Assembly (NCBI GenBank): GCA_026397385.1
Contig: JAPLUY010000005.1
Coordinates: 1 to 36,813 of the forward strand
DNA: 36,813 bases
DNA from: Candidatus Aenigmatarchaeota archaeon
GTDB taxonomy: Archaea > Aenigmatarchaeota > Aenigmatarchaeia > CG10238-14 > SCSR01
Direction: 5' to 3'
Shown: piece by piece, positions 35,952 to 36,813 of the stretch
Layout of the letters: every line of letters begins with the position of its first letter
Numbering within the stretch: the stretch's first letter is position 1
Program-made: the position numbers and the translations under genes
The notes under the pieces: generated by a model
Told to the model about the DNA's origin: nothing
What the model saw: the letters and a program-made list of their open reading frames with translations, nothing else
Database searches by the model: none

Positions 35952-36097
35952 AAATTTTATTTGTTTTTGCCGCATAAACGCTTTCAAAATTCCGCGCACA
36001 CGGATTTTTTTTCCGGAAAAAAATTTCTGAATTTTTTGCTCACGTTTATATTGAAGGAACGCGAAATAATATTATCGATAAATCTGAGGTGTAAAAA

Positions 36098-36130
36098 GTG
36101 GCAAAAAAGAAGAAGAGCAAGAAGCGCTGA
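36098..36130 (+). CDS. Putative 10-aa polycationic microprotein (M/V)AKKKKSKKR
   Basis: GTG start with TGAGGTG (36085-36091) at 6-nt spacing and TGA stop; TATA-like sequence upstream. Confidence 0.35.
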   Translation: MAKKKKSKKR

Positions 36131-36292
36131 TCTGAGTTTCAATTTTTTGATTGACAATCGATGTTTTGCACGTTCTTCGTTTTCATTTTTCCTTCAAACC
36201 TTAACTCCCAGCATGTGGATGGAATTTATTTAAATCGATTCAAATCATTATATACAGTTGCTGCGGCCGACGGGCCGCGCAGGCAGTCGAAC

Positions 36293-36813
36293 ATGTCCGA
36301 AAAGGTGCTTTCTGGCAGGGCCGGCGAGAAGGCCGTGATGCTCGGGAACGAAGCCATAGTGCGCGGCGCGCTCGAGGCGGGCGTGCAGTTCTCATCGACG
36401 TATCCGGGCACGCCGGCGAGCGAGATAGGCGATACTTTTGCGGCGATAGCGAAGCATGCGGGCGTCTACTTCGATGGGCGTGGACGGCGGGCTGGTCATC
36501 GCGTTCGCGGACGACCCCAGCGGATGGAGCAGCCTGCAGACCGAGCAGGACAGCAAGTGCTACGCCCGCATGATGCACATCCCCATGCTCGAGCCGTCGG
36601 ACTCGCAGGAGTGCATAGACTTCGTGAAGCGCGCGTTCGAGCTCTCGGAGAAGTTCAAGACGCCCGTTTTCGTGAGACTGACCACGCGCGTGGACCACAG
36701 CCGCAGCATAGTGAAGCTGGGCGAAGTGGTGCGCGGCACCCGCAAGGCCAGGTTCGTGAAGGACCACGAGCGCTATTTCACGATGCCGCCGGTGATAGTC
36801 GCGCTCCACGAGA
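36293..36813 (+). pseudogene. iorA: Indolepyruvate ferredoxin oxidoreductase alpha subunit-like, with internal deletion/frame change near 36470 and 3'-truncated by window
   Basis: MSEKVLSGRAGEKAVMLGNEAIVRGALEAGVQFSSTYPGTPASEIGDTFAAIAKHAGVYF | (other frame) MGVDGGLVIAFADDPSGWSSLQTEQDSKCYARMMHIPMLEPSDSQECIDFVKRAFELSEKFKTPVFVRLTTRVDHSRS. Confidence 0.8.

Noticed and set aside
1-36813. CRISPR array near the Cas4-like gene or RM island
   Set aside because: No regularly spaced repeats seen anywhere in the window.

Overview
This is an archaeal chromosomal window: it has a two-repeat TBP, a Cdc48-type AAA+ ATPase, leaderless-style TATA promoters, and is mostly GC-rich. It looks DPANN/Micrarchaeota-like, but that is only an impression. 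An AT-rich island (~1.72-5.5 kb, with an intermediate-GC tail to ~6.9 kb) lies between a broken UvrD/RecB-like helicase-nuclease gene and the genomic tbp gene. The island encodes a 111-aa protein that reads as a single-repeat 'half-TBP', next to a two-gene restriction-modification system. In that system a PD-(D/E)XK nuclease domain is fused to an N6-adenine methylase, there is a two-TRD HsdS, and no HsdR is present. I consider this the most interesting locus. Other content: at least two toxin-antitoxin-like pairs, topoisomerase IA, a MacB-like ABC export operon divergent from a membrane-tethered wHTH regulator with repeated GTTTCA-N6-TGAAAC operators, Cdc48, an HTH-CBS regulator divergent from a bacterial-type metK with an 18-bp palindrome, a frameshifted surface protein, TraB/GumN, HAD, an orphan Cas4-like nuclease, rhomboid, a DrrAB-like ABC system, a MinD-like ATPase, CBS proteins, a kinase-like protein and the start of iorA. 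Two conserved genes near the window ends (uvrD-like, iorA) show apparent internal deletions with frame changes. These are either real decay or assembly collapse. No rRNA, CRISPR array or complete tRNA was recognised. All calls come from reading the translations and sequence by eye; no searches were run.
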